A stretch of 64,000 nucleotides of DNA from an uncultured Vampirovibrio sp. (GCA_910578465.1 CAJTPW010000001.1:1-64000), one strand, 5' to 3'. Positions 48,807-59,500 are shown, counted from the stretch's first letter. The notes: a model not told the origin generated them from the letters alone. Numbers and translations are program-made.

Positions 48807-51800
48807 GTGGATTCATTTTCATTAAAAAAAGCGCAGGGCGCAGATACAGGAAATCAGCAAGTATCATTTACCGGGCAAAAGAGCATAGTTAAAGAAACGG
48901 GCGCACAAAAATTCAGGTTTTTTGCTCCTCCTTACGACAGTGCAAAATATTCCGTTGCGCTTGAGCTTGTGCCCGTAAAAGATGAGAAAGACGAAAACGG
49001 GCAAAACACAGGTAATCTTGTTGCAAGCGGAAAACCTGTATTACTTAAAAATTCACTTACGGCTTTAAAATACGGCTCTTATGATGTCGATACCAAAGAT
49101 ACAAATCTTCCGACAAGCGATATGGTCGGTTACAGATTTGTTTTAATTGATAAAAAGAAACTGGAACAAACAAAAGACCTTGACGCTTCAAGAGGCGGCT
49201 ATTTGCTTGATTCGGGGAATGTCGCAACGGCGGGGAATGAAAAATTTTCATATTTTTCAAAAAAACAGGGCTTTGTAAATAAATCAGGCCCTATGTATCA
49301 TATTTTCCCTGACGCATATAATGTCAAGGGCAATGAAGATTTTGTAAGAAACCATTTTAATAAAGCGGGCGGAAACATTCAGGGAATAATAGAAAAACTG
49401 AATGAAAAAGACAGCGAGCTTGAACCCTATGAAATGATAATCTCTACCCCTCTTTTCGGTGCGGATGATATAAGCTCTCACGGCTACTGGACAATGAATC
49501 CGTTCCAGATAGCAAGCACGAAAGGCAGTTTTGAAGACTTTAAAGAGCTTCAAAATACGATGTTTGACCACGGCAAAACATATGTAGCAGACGGTGCCTT
49601 TACATCCCAGAGTTTTGAGGGGCCGCAGGTTCAGCATGTTTTAAAATGGGGCAAACAGTCTCCTTTTTACAATTGGTTTAAACTGGATACGACAGACGCG
49701 CCTAATGCGCACATAAAGCTTGGTGTTCTGCCTGATTCAATTGTTGCAAAAACAAGCAACACAAATTCTTCCGATTATAAAAAAGCTGAAACTTTAAAAG
49801 AAAATATTGCATTTAAGGTTGTAAACCCGAAATATATTGAGGCAAACGAAAATGACAGACTCGGGAAAACAAAAGCAAATCCTGATTATGACCCGAAAAA
49901 GCCTACATATATTCAGTTTTACGATAAAAGACTTGCAGGCCCGCAAGGAGATGACCTTAAAAATTTAATTACAAACTACGGTGAAACGGGAACACCTGAA
50001 AACCACTATGATGTAACGGAACATCAAGATTCCGTTCAGCCTTTCTATTTTGAAGTGGACCCTAATGACAACAGGTTCAAAACAAAGGGTGCAACCCTTC
50101 AACAATTAAATAGAGACGGTTATATTTCAAAAGACGGAAACATAAGAAAAGGATATGACGCCTTCTTCCAGTTTGATAATTACTCGATCACAACAAAAGG
50201 CCAATCAGGAAGCGCCACAACGTGGGATGGCAACGTTGACCTTATCAAGATGAATATTTCAAACCCGAAAGGAACACCGGAAAATATCAAGGGTAATAAG
50301 CAGGTTAAAAATTATTTTTACAATATTGCATCTTACTGGACAAAGGTGACAAACGATTCTTTGATGGAACACATTGCAAAAAATGTGGCCGAAGACAGAA
50401 GTGCTGCATTTAAAAATATCAGCGAAAACTATGATATTAAATACGCAGAACTTGACAATATTTATTCAAAGGCAAAAGCGGATGCATTTAGAAGTGTGTT
50501 TGCGGAAGAAAATTCCAAAAAAACAACGGAAGCTGTTGTGAGAAATGCCGTTGCGGGTTTCCCGTTTGAAAGCATTGAATTTTCTCCCGATTTAACCGCT
50601 GTTTTATCAACGGAATACATTACCCCGAGGCCGAAAGATTCTATGGCCGATGAAAGACTTTCAAAGGCAGAGCTTTTAGAGGCTGCGCCGAATGATGTTA
50701 AAGATTTATATGAAAACCATATGCATAACTATTTGATTTCGGTTTTAGATAAACTGAATTCAAAAATGCCTGCGGACAAAAAACTTTTTGAAGGCGGAAA
50801 TATTGCAAAGCTTACCGATTACGGTAAAGTTGTGGCGGATATTATTTCCGTTGATATTATGAAATACGGTACCGTAAAAGGGTTGTTCCCTGATGTTAAA
50901 GTTGAATTTGACAAAGACGGCACCGTGCAATATGATCCAAACCTCAAATATAAAGGTGTTTCAAGCCTTGGTATCAATGAATCGGGCCCTGAATATGAAG
51001 CAAAAGCGGTTCTTTCAAAATTGAAAAAAGGCTTTGATAAAGTTGCAAAAGAAGACAACACTGAACTTGTAAATGCTTTGTACAAAAGGTTTAAAGACGT
51101 TGATATGGCAGGGCTTGTTACCGCAAAAGCCATAATTGACAGAACGGGTTCAGGTTTGAACTGGCGTTTCGACGCGGCAAAAGACGTTGCAGACCTTGAC
51201 CAGAGACGTGCAAATAACCCGCAGATGAAATTTGAAGATTGCTGGGACGGTGTTATAGATTTCTGGGGCGGATTTATTGAAAAAATCCGTGATATAAATC
51301 CCGGGGCATACGTTATTGCAGAGGTTACGGACCTTTGGAGCTTCTATAACGGTTCTGATGAAGCAAAGAAAAGAGACTTCGGAAAATATACAAACCCTGA
51401 TATAGCGGAAAGAATGCTGTATGACAAAACAGGTGCAACAACGGGAAGTAACTATTCAACCTTCTTTGGCTTGTACCCTGAATTTTACGGTCAAAACTAT
51501 GAACACGGTACAACAAACTGGCAGGCAAATGAACATGGTAGCTTCTACGGCAGATTATACAGTATGCAGGATTTTATTCAAGGAAACGGCTTTAACAAAG
51601 GGGTCGGCGAATTCTTTAAAACCGCATCACCCCAGTTTATAAACCATAACCATATTTTTGTAAACAACCACGATAAACCACGTCCTTTTCACTGTGTGTC
51701 TTTGGATATGGAGCTTTTCTTAAGCGACTTGAAAACGGATGACGCCAAAGCTGTGGCAAGAAAAGTAACGGGCAGTGATGATTATGACCATATGAGCTCT

Positions 51801-52859
51801 ATGGGTGTTGCTGTCGGGCAAAAATATCTTGAAATATTTAAAGAAGCCGCAAAAGACCTTGGAATTGCAGAAGATTCGCAGGATATGATGCTTATTAAAA
51901 AGGCAATTGCCGATTTAACAATGGGTAAATTTCTTGAAAATGATACTCCCGATATGCAAAGATCCCGCGCATTCGGCTTCTCTCCGTTTGATATCACAAT
52001 GAAAGATGTTATTCAGCAGGCAAGATATATTGCAAAAGAAAACGATATTGAGTGGGGTCTTTCAAATAAAAAGCCTTCCGATAAGAAGCTGTCTAAAAAA
52101 GAACAAGCGCTTATTGATACAACATTTGATAAGCTTCAGCCCGGAATGAAAAAGCTTGCTTCAATGTTTAAGACAATGATGTTCACCGTTGGTGTGCCGA
52201 CCCTTTTTGCAGGGGATGAAATGGCGCATTCAGGCTATGAAACGCCTACCAAAAACATTCAGCTTGCAATAAGAAATATTATTCATCACGATTGGGTAAA
52301 TACATCTTCAAACAAAAAAGCCGTAAAAGAAATGTATAAAGAGGTGACAGGTGCTGCAAAGATTCATAAAAAACGTGAATTATCAGCCCTAGCAGACGGC
52401 TTCCCCTTAATCGTCCCACAGGCAGATAAAAATTACGGCGCTCTGTATAAATACAATGACAGGGGTTCTAAAGTTCTTGTTGTTTATTCAAATAAAAAAA
52501 TGGACAAAGACGGTATGAACAGTATGGACCCGAATGTTCGCAAAAAACACGCTATGGCGCCTTTAAAAGAAAGGGTTGAAGATAAAATTTCAAGTATCGA
52601 CCTTGAATTTATGAACCCGCAGGATGGCGCTGAAAAAGGTACAGTCGGCAAAGATAAAGATTTATTCAAGAAAATGGTTTATAAAAACGGAAAATATGTG
52701 CCGAGCGATGAAACATATATTGTTGAAAACGGCAAACTTTATCCTGCAACAAGCAGCGTCGGCCCGGGCGGTATTAAAGTTGAACCTAAGGCAATTACCA
52801 ACGGTACCGTGAAAATCGAACTTGATGATGTTGCAAACGTATTCTACAAGGTGGAATAA
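48807..52859 (+). CDS. Giant GH13-family alpha-glucan enzyme
   Basis: A 1350-residue product with a GTG start; AGGGGA lies about 7 bases before it. The N-terminus MDSFSLKKAQGADTGNQQVSFTGQKS carries an F-x-G motif at 21-23 and no signal peptide. An N-terminal beta-domain (about 35-120) is followed by an incomplete, much-expanded catalytic barrel. GYWTMNPFQIASTKGSFEDFKELQNTMFDHGKTYVADGAF corresponds to the substrate loop and region I, where DxVxNH is again altered. Region II is LNWRFDAAKDV (Asp789), region III VIAEVTDL (Glu839) and region IV FVNNHDKPRP (Asn954-His955-Asp956), so the catalytic acids are present. A C-terminal beta-domain follows. About 450 residues are inserted between barrel parts (520-780). 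It likely acts on intracellular alpha-glucan. Confidence 0.75.
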   Translation: MDSFSLKKAQGADTGNQQVSFTGQKSIVKETGAQKFRFFAPPYDSAKYSVALELVPVKDEKDENGQNTGNLVASGKPVLLKNSLTALKYGSYDVDTKDTNLPTSDMVGYRFVLIDKKKLEQTKDLDASRGGYLLDSGNVATAGNEKFSYFSKKQGFVNKSGPMYHIFPDAYNVKGNEDFVRNHFNKAGGNIQGIIEKLNEKDSELEPYEMIISTPLFGADDISSHGYWTMNPFQIASTKGSFEDFKELQNTMFDHGKTYVADGAFTSQSFEGPQVQHVLKWGKQSPFYNWFKLDTTDAPNAHIKLGVLPDSIVAKTSNTNSSDYKKAETLKENIAFKVVNPKYIEANENDRLGKTKANPDYDPKKPTYIQFYDKRLAGPQGDDLKNLITNYGETGTPENHYDVTEHQDSVQPFYFEVDPNDNRFKTKGATLQQLNRDGYISKDGNIRKGYDAFFQFDNYSITTKGQSGSATTWDGNVDLIKMNISNPKGTPENIKGNKQVKNYFYNIASYWTKVTNDSLMEHIAKNVAEDRSAAFKNISENYDIKYAELDNIYSKAKADAFRSVFAEENSKKTTEAVVRNAVAGFPFESIEFSPDLTAVLSTEYITPRPKDSMADERLSKAELLEAAPNDVKDLYENHMHNYLISVLDKLNSKMPADKKLFEGGNIAKLTDYGKVVADIISVDIMKYGTVKGLFPDVKVEFDKDGTVQYDPNLKYKGVSSLGINESGPEYEAKAVLSKLKKGFDKVAKEDNTELVNALYKRFKDVDMAGLVTAKAIIDRTGSGLNWRFDAAKDVADLDQRRANNPQMKFEDCWDGVIDFWGGFIEKIRDINPGAYVIAEVTDLWSFYNGSDEAKKRDFGKYTNPDIAERMLYDKTGATTGSNYSTFFGLYPEFYGQNYEHGTTNWQANEHGSFYGRLYSMQDFIQGNGFNKGVGEFFKTASPQFINHNHIFVNNHDKPRPFHCVSLDMELFLSDLKTDDAKAVARKVTGSDDYDHMSSMGVAVGQKYLEIFKEAAKDLGIAEDSQDMMLIKKAIADLTMGKFLENDTPDMQRSRAFGFSPFDITMKDVIQQARYIAKENDIEWGLSNKKPSDKKLSKKEQALIDTTFDKLQPGMKKLASMFKTMMFTVGVPTLFAGDEMAHSGYETPTKNIQLAIRNIIHHDWVNTSSNKKAVKEMYKEVTGAAKIHKKRELSALADGFPLIVPQADKNYGALYKYNDRGSKVLVVYSNKKMDKDGMNSMDPNVRKKHAMAPLKERVEDKISSIDLEFMNPQDGAEKGTVGKDKDLFKKMVYKNGKYVPSDETYIVENGKLYPATSSVGPGGIKVEPKAITNGTVKIELDDVANVFYKVE

Positions 52860-52883
52860 AACGTTTAAAGATATTTATGATGA

Positions 52884-52918
52884 AAGGGTTTAAGGATTTT
52901 TCTTTAAGCCCTTTTGTT
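52884..52918. terminator. Bidirectional terminator after the GH13 block
   Basis: AAGGGTTTAA and TTAAGCCCTT pair with one G-T wobble, with a short A/T-rich loop, followed by TTTGTTTTG. It separates the plus-strand GH13 block from the convergent exported-protein gene. Confidence 0.8.
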
Positions 52919-52921
52919 TTG

Positions 52922-53620
52922 CTATTTCACATTAACAAACCCGTATAAAGTGCCGTCGGGAGCACGCCAGTTAAACCAGCCCGTTTTTGTTTTATTGTCC
53001 ATTGTAACAACTTTTGCAAGCATCCAGTTTCCCTGAATGAGCCACGGGCTTATGAATTTAGGGTAATCAAATTTATCTACAACGCTTGAGTCCGTATTCG
53101 GGGAAGAATGAAGAGATTTTTTTGTTTCGGGAAGGTTTCTAAATGTATAAAGACCGTATTTTTTACCGTATTCAAAGAATAAATCCTTATAGGAATAAAA
53201 CTTTGCGCCGTTTTTGCCGTTTTCTTTTTTAAGCCACCCAAAAAGCTGTTTTTTCTGGTTATAGCACACATTCAGCCACTCTTCATCCTCGTCTTCCACA
53301 CTTAAAAACACCTGATTTTCCGCAGGCTGATACAAAAGGAAAATGTCCGAAGGCTTTGTCGACCCTTTTTTATTTGATGTTATAAAATTTCCGATATTGT
53401 TCCAATAAATTCTATATACGGCTTTTGAATTCAAATCGGGCTTTTCATAAATTTCAACAAAGTTTGTAACCCTTGCCGCTCCAATCCCAAAATGATTAAT
53501 TGAATTAGTATATGAAGGGGTAAAATTTGTATACGAAGGTGTAAAATCTGCCTTAACACTTTGCATTGGGCACAAAAACAGGGTAAAAACAAATAAAATA
53601 AGGGAAAATATTCTTTTCAT
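52922..53620 (-). CDS. Exported protein of unknown function, SH3-like beta domain
   Basis: A 232-residue protein with a clear Sec signal (MKRIFSLILFVFTLFLCPMQS, cleavage near VKADF). Right after it lies a perfect heptapeptide duplication, FTPSYTN FTPSYTN, whose DNA copies differ at silent positions. The body is beta-rich; VTNFVEIYEKPDLNSKAVYRIYW has the bacterial-SH3 pattern of short strands. No catalytic motif is seen. Monocistronic and convergent with the GH13 block. Confidence 0.6.
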   Translation of the reverse strand: MKRIFSLILFVFTLFLCPMQSVKADFTPSYTNFTPSYTNSINHFGIGAARVTNFVEIYEKPDLNSKAVYRIYWNNIGNFITSNKKGSTKPSDIFLLYQPAENQVFLSVEDEDEEWLNVCYNQKKQLFGWLKKENGKNGAKFYSYKDLFFEYGKKYGLYTFRNLPETKKSLHSSPNTDSSVVDKFDYPKFISPWLIQGNWMLAKVVTMDNKTKTGWFNWRAPDGTLYGFVNVK

Positions 53621-53681
53621 ACGTTAATATTCTATGCTTTTTTTTCGCCTTTGAAATCAACGGAATACACTATTATTTTTC

Positions 53682-53710
53682 TTGAAAGCGGGGTTTAAAT
53701 GTGCTAAAAT
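53682..53710 (+). promoter_or_regulatory. Sigma-70-type promoter of the lemA operon
   Basis: TTGAAA (53682-53687), a 17-base spacer and TAAAAT (53705-53710) preceded by TG. It lies about 30 bases before the lemA ATG. Confidence 0.65.
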
Positions 53711-53741
53711 CGGATATTAATTTTAAAAAAGGAATTTTATT

Positions 53742-54299
53742 ATGACAGCTTTTATTATACTTCTTATCGTTGCCCTTGTTTGCTATAATCTTTATGTTGA
53801 TGTTATCAAAAAAAGAAACAAAGTACTTGAAGCATTCTCAGGTATTGATGTTCAGCTCAAAAAAAGGTACGATTTAATCCCGAATATTTTAACCGTTGCA
53901 CAAAAATTTATGGACCATGAAAAAGGTCTTTTGGAAGAAGTTACAAAATTGCGCACACAAGCTCTGCAATTAATGCAAAGCTCTGATATAAACGGAAAAA
54001 TCCGCCTCGATAATGATATTATGGATAAAATGCGCCAAATAATGGTTGCTGTTGAAAATTATCCTGATTTAAAATCCGATCAAACAATGATACAGGCAAT
54101 TCAGACCTATAATGAGGTTGAAGAACATATTGCAGCCGCAAGACGTTTCTATAATTCCGCTGCACAAGAATTGAAAAATGCCGTGGAAATTTTTCCGTCA
54201 TCCGTTTTTGCAAGCGCTATGGGTATTAAATCCGTACCTTTTATTGAAGCGGTTGAAGCGGAAAGAAAACCGATAAATGCGGCAGATTATTTAAAGTAA
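53742..54299 (+). CDS. lemA: LemA-family protein
   Basis: A 185-residue protein with one N-terminal membrane helix (TAFIILLIVALVCYNLYV), then the LemA helical domain. It contains VLEAFSGIDVQLKKRYDLIPNIL, then YPDLKSDQTMIQAIQTYNEVEEHIAAARRFYNSAAQELKNAVEIFPSSVFA, all family hallmarks. LemA proteins have an extracytoplasmic N-terminus and an uncertain role. It is first in an operon with two DUF3137-type genes, a pairing common for this family. A strong promoter lies just upstream. Confidence 0.95.
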   Translation: MTAFIILLIVALVCYNLYVDVIKKRNKVLEAFSGIDVQLKKRYDLIPNILTVAQKFMDHEKGLLEEVTKLRTQALQLMQSSDINGKIRLDNDIMDKMRQIMVAVENYPDLKSDQTMIQAIQTYNEVEEHIAAARRFYNSAAQELKNAVEIFPSSVFASAMGIKSVPFIEAVEAERKPINAADYLK

Positions 54300-54308
54300 G
54301 GTTTTTAA

Positions 54309-55340
54309 ATGCAGCGTAAAATGCCCCAAAATCCTGATATGCCGCAGGAAAAATCATACTACCAAATGCGGTGTGAATTTTATGAAAAATTCAAAAACGA
54401 AATCGCCCCAAAGCTTATGCCTTTTGAAAAGGAAAGACAAGTCCAGTATAATTCTATGAAGCAATTTCTGGCTCCGGCTTTTGTAATGGGTGCTTTTATG
54501 CTCTGGCTGAATTTTATATTCCTTATTGTCTTTATTCTTTTTATTGCAAGGATTTATACAAAAACCTCAAAGGCTATAGAACTTAGAATAAAAACATGTG
54601 TTATGCCTGTTGTGTGCTCTGTTTACGGCGATTTAAAATGGAAAACGGGAAACCCTATAGACCCTGTTTTGCGCGGTTTTCTTCCGTTTGCCGCTGTAGC
54701 ATTGAGTCAAAGAAAAAAAATAACTTCATATGAACAAAGACAGCTGATAGAAGCTTCAATGCCCGATAATATCCCCGGTTTGGACGATTCATACGTAATA
54801 CATCCTTATAAAACAAGCAATTTTGATGATATGTTTGAAGGGAATTACAAAGGTGTCCGCTATAAATTGTATGAAACATCTTCCGACACCAGAGGTGTAA
54901 AAAAACCTGTATTCAGGGGTGCCATTTTAAAGATAGATATAAACAAAAATTTTAAGGGGCATATAATAGTATGTAAAGACACGCTTTTGCACGGTTCTCC
55001 AAAGTGGGATTTGAGGCATACGGTTTTAGAAGATGTGGAATTTGAAGAAAAATTTGATGTATTCACTGATGACGAGATTGAAGCCAGATATCTTTTAACA
55101 ACAACATTTATGCAAAGGCTTAATAACCTGAAAAATGTATTTGCGGCAGATAAAATAAGCTGTGCATTTTATAATTCAGAGCTTTTTATAGCGCTATTTA
55201 CAAAGAAAGATTTATTTACAATAACCATGCTTGATAAGCCTGTTTATGATTTTACGTTGTATGAAACCCTGCACAATGAAATAATTTCAATATATAAGAT
55301 CATTGACCACTTTAAACTGAATGAAAAAACAGGACTGTAA
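54309..55340 (+). CDS. DUF3137-type membrane protein (copy 1)
   Basis: A 343-residue protein. A cytoplasmic helix (YYQMRCEFYEKFKNEIAPKLMPFEKER) is followed by two membrane segments (about 57-85), then a large domain with the family segment TVLEDVEFEEKFDVFTDDEIEARYLLTTTFMQRLNNL. This family is usually partnered with LemA. The gene starts nine bases after lemA. It is paralogous to the following gene; relative to that copy it has extra residues around 120-150. Biochemical role unknown. Confidence 0.85.
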   Translation: MQRKMPQNPDMPQEKSYYQMRCEFYEKFKNEIAPKLMPFEKERQVQYNSMKQFLAPAFVMGAFMLWLNFIFLIVFILFIARIYTKTSKAIELRIKTCVMPVVCSVYGDLKWKTGNPIDPVLRGFLPFAAVALSQRKKITSYEQRQLIEASMPDNIPGLDDSYVIHPYKTSNFDDMFEGNYKGVRYKLYETSSDTRGVKKPVFRGAILKIDINKNFKGHIIVCKDTLLHGSPKWDLRHTVLEDVEFEEKFDVFTDDEIEARYLLTTTFMQRLNNLKNVFAADKISCAFYNSELFIALFTKKDLFTITMLDKPVYDFTLYETLHNEIISIYKIIDHFKLNEKTGL

Positions 55341-55345
55341 AACTT

Positions 55346-56302
55346 ATGGAACAAAACAAAACCACTGAAAAATCCTACCATGATATGCGGTGCGATTTTT
55401 ATGAAAAATTCAAAACAAAAATCAGACCGAAAATTTTGCCGTTTGAAAAAGAGAGAATCAATAAAAAAAGGCTTTCACTTCTTCTTTTTACGCTCTTTCT
55501 TTGTCTTGGCGTATTGCTTATCGGAATAAATCTTGTTTTTGCAGGGTTTAGTCAGGAAATATTTGTTATTGGAATTCTTTTCTTCCTTTGCGCTGTTTTT
55601 GTAAAAGATATTATTGCAAAAGCCTTTGAGCGCAAAATAAAGACAAAAATCATGGCAAATGTGTGTCCTTGTTTTGGAAATTTATACTGGGGCTCGGGCA
55701 GTTATAAAGGAGACACAGCCCTTTTGGATGCTTCCTGCGTTGTTCCGCGGTATGATTTTTCAAGCTTTGACGATATTTTTATAGGCGAGCACAAAAATGT
55801 ACCTTTTGAAATAATTGAAGCGGAATACACAAGGGAAGATGGTTCAGGCAAAAGCAGAAGGACAGTTGCTGTTTTTGACGGAGTGATTTTGAAGGTTAAA
55901 ATGAATAAAAATTTCAATGGGCACACGGTTATAAAGCCAGATGAATTTTTTCATCCAAAACCCGCAGGACATCTGATACATACGGTTTTAGAAGATACGG
56001 TTTTTGAAGACAAGTTTGATGTATTCACAGATGATGAGATTGAAGCCAGATATTTAATCACCCCGTCTTTTATGGGAAGGCTCAAAAACATAAAAACAGC
56101 CTTCTTTGCGCATACCATAAGATGTGCTTTTTATCAGGGTTATTTATTTATTGCCCTCTCTACCCCAAAAGACCTGTTTTCATTATGCTCTTTGGATAAG
56201 CCCGTGGATGATTTTAAACAGTATAACATTTTGTGTGAAGAAATCATTTCAATCATAAAACTTATCGACTATTTTAAATTGGATGAGAAGATTGGTTTGT
56301 AA
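55346..56302 (+). CDS. DUF3137-type membrane protein (copy 2)
   Basis: A 318-residue paralogue of the gene upstream: DMRCDFYEKFKTKIRPKILPFEKERI, two membrane segments (LLLFTLFLCLGVLLIGINLVF and VIGILFFLCAVFVKDI), then TVLEDTVFEDKFDVFTDDEIEARYLITPSFMGRLKNI. DNA similarity to copy 1 is highest in that last segment, suggesting a recent duplication or gene conversion. It starts five bases after copy 1, completing a lemA-DUF3137-DUF3137 operon. Confidence 0.85.
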   Translation: MEQNKTTEKSYHDMRCDFYEKFKTKIRPKILPFEKERINKKRLSLLLFTLFLCLGVLLIGINLVFAGFSQEIFVIGILFFLCAVFVKDIIAKAFERKIKTKIMANVCPCFGNLYWGSGSYKGDTALLDASCVVPRYDFSSFDDIFIGEHKNVPFEIIEAEYTREDGSGKSRRTVAVFDGVILKVKMNKNFNGHTVIKPDEFFHPKPAGHLIHTVLEDTVFEDKFDVFTDDEIEARYLITPSFMGRLKNIKTAFFAHTIRCAFYQGYLFIALSTPKDLFSLCSLDKPVDDFKQYNILCEEIISIIKLIDYFKLDEKIGL

Positions 56303-56322
56303 ATTTTTGTAAATTTTCAAAC

Positions 56323-56350
56323 TTGACTTAAAACCTTTACGCGATAAGAT
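56323..56350 (+). promoter_or_regulatory. Sigma-70-type promoter before rpoB
   Basis: TTGACT (56323-56328), a 16-base spacer and TAAGAT (56345-56350). A second TATAAA lies about 25 bases further on. The rpoB ATG at 56508 follows after about 155 bases. rplJ/rplL, which usually precede rpoB, are absent. Confidence 0.5.
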
Positions 56351-56507
56351 GGTTTAAGCTAAAATTATTGTATAAAATGGGATTAGAATTGCATTTTAGA
56401 AAAGTTTTAGAAAGATTTAAGCGAAAGCAAAAACAACCAAAAACCTGAAAATATTTATAAAACAAGCTTGTATTAATTTTGTAATTACATATATTAGAGG
56501 TACTTAA

Positions 56508-59500
56508 ATGTCAACAACACAATATGCAACCAGAGTTACTCCTATGGGCATTCCACCGACCCGTTTGAGCGAACTTCCTGATTTGATTGAAATTCAGAAG
56601 AAATCGTTTGAATGGTTTTTAAAAGAGGGCTTAAAGGAAGAGCTTCTGTCTTTTTCTCCTATTAAAGACTATACGGGAAGATTGGAACTCCACTTCCTTC
56701 CTAACTATACCTTCGATAATCCTAAATATACAATCGAAGAAGCAAGAATTCACGATTCAACCTATTCAAAACAATTAAAGGTTATGATGAGGCTTGTAAA
56801 CAGGGATTCAGGGGAAATCAAAGAACAGGAAGTATATATCGGCGATATCCCGACAATGACAGATAAAGGTACATTTATCGTAAACGGCGCGGAACGTGTT
56901 ATCGTATCTCAAATCGTACGTTCTCCCGGTATTTACTATAAAAAAGAAGTTTCTCCCACGGGAAAACGTCTTTATAACGCAACTTTAATTCCAAACAGAG
57001 GTGCATGGCTTAAGATTGAAACGGATTCAAATGACCTTGTTTACGTTAAAATCGATAAAAACAGAAAAATCCTTGCTACAACACTGTTAAAGGCATTAGG
57101 AATTACCCCTGTTGAGATGGAAACACTTTTCACGCACTTTGAATTCTTAAAGAAAACGCTTGAAAAAGATACTACAAATTCAACTGATGAAGCTTTAATC
57201 GAAGTATACAAAAAGCTCCGCCCGGGCGATCCTGCATCTGCTGCAGGCGGCCGTTCAATTCTTGAAGCAAGATTTTTCGATGAAAAGAAATACGACATCG
57301 GAAAAGTGGGCCGTTACAAATTAAACAAGAAATTAAACTTGAACCTTCCCGAAACGCAAAGAACAATCACCGTTCAAGATATCGTTGCAGGGGTTGAATA
57401 CTTAATTAACCTTACATACGATGAAGGCGTTTTGGATGATATCGACCACCTCGGCAACAGAAGAATCCGTTCCGTTGGTGAACTTCTTCAAAACCAGTTC
57501 AGAGTTGGTCTTTCAAGAATTGAAAGAATTGTTAAAGAAAGAATGACTTTACAGGATTCTGAAACTTTAACACCTTTGAATTTGTTAAACGTTAAGCCTC
57601 TTAACGCTGCAATTAAGGAATTTTTCGGTTCATCACAGTTATCACAGTTTATGGACCAGACAAATCCCCTGGCAGAGTTGACACATAAAAGACGTATTTC
57701 AGCATTGGGACCCGGCGGTTTGATGAGAGAACGTGCAGGGTTTGCCGTTCGTGACATCCACCCTTCTCAATACGGACGTATTTGCCCTGTTGAAACTCCT
57801 GAAGGTCCGAACGCAGGTCTTATCGGTTCTCTTGCAACCCATGCAAGGGTGAATGATTATGGTTTTGTTGAATCTCCGTTCTTTGTTGTAAAAGACGGTG
57901 TTGTAACCGAAGAAGTTCACTATTTAACGGCCGATGAAGATGAAAACTACCGTGTGGCTCCTGCAGACGTTGAGCTGGATGAAAACAGAAGAATTAAAGA
58001 ACCGTTTATACCTGTAAGATACCGTTCCGAATTTACAATGGGCGATTCTAAAAAGGTAGACTATTTCGGCGTTTCACCTATTCAGATTATCTCTGTTGCA
58101 ACATCTTTGATACCGTTCATTGAACACGACGATGCTAACCGTGCTCTAATGGGTTCAAACATGCAACGTCAGGCAGTTCCGCTTCTAATCACCCAGAGAC
58201 CTGTTGTAGGTACCGGTTTAGAAAAAAGAGCCGCTAAAGACTCAGGTATGGTGTCTGTTTCAGAGGTGGACGGTGAAGTTGTAAGAGTTGTCGGTGAAGA
58301 AATTCACATTAAAGATAATTCAGGAAAAATTCATCAATATCAATTGTTAAAATATATAAGATCAAACCAGGATACCTGTATTAACCAAAAACCGCTTGTA
58401 AGAGCAGGACAGAAGGTTAAAGCGGGCGATGTTATAGCGGACGGTGCTTCAACCCACAAAGGTGAATTGGCACTCGGTAAAAACGTACTTGTTGCTTATA
58501 TGCCTTGGGAAGGCTACAACTTTGAGGATGCTATTCTTATTAACGAAAGATTGGTATATGACGATGTGTTCACATCTGTTCACATTGAAAAGCTCGAAAT
58601 TGATGCCCGTCAGACAAAACTCGGACCTGAAGAAATCACAAGGGAAGTTCCGAACGTTTCTGAAGATGCCGTTCGTCATCTGGATGAAAGAGGTATCGTT
58701 AGAATCGGTGCTAGAGTTTACGCCGATGATATTCTGGTTGGTAAGATTACACCGAAGGGTGAGTCTGAACATCCTCCTGAAGAAAAACTTTTAAGAGCAA
58801 TCTTTGCCGAAAAAGCAAGAGATGTTAAAGATAATTCTCTCCGTGTTCCTCATGGTGAAGGCGGAAGAGTAGTCGATGTTAAAGTGTTTGACCGCGAAAA
58901 AGGGGATGAGCTTCCTCCGGGCGCAAACACCGTTATTCGAGTATACATTGCACAAAAAAGAAAGATATCCGTTGGTGACAAACTTTCAGGACGTCACGGA
59001 AACAAAGGTATTGTATCCCGTATTCTTCCTAAAGAAGATATGCCGTTCCTTCCTGACGGTACTCCGATTGATATCGTATTAAATCCTCTTGGTGTACCTT
59101 CTCGTATGAATGTTGGCCAAACGTATGAATGTCTGCTTGGTTTAGCGGCATACTTAACGGGCAACCACTATGAAGCACCTCCGTTTGATGAAATGTACGG
59201 TGCGGCACAGTCTGAAGTTGCAACAAGAGAAGAATTAATTAAAGGTATCAAAGAATCAGGCCACGATTGGGTTAGAGAAGATGGTAAAGTAACCCTGTAT
59301 GACGGAAGAACGGGCGAACCGTTTGATGAACCTGTTGCTGTCGGTCTTTCTTACATATTGAAACTAGTCCACCTTGTTGATGATAAAATTCACGCAAGAT
59401 CAACAGGCCCCTACTCACTTGTTACACAACAGCCTCTGGGCGGTAAAGCTCAATTTGGCGGCCAAAGGTTCGGGGAAATGGAAGTTTGGGCACTTGAAGC

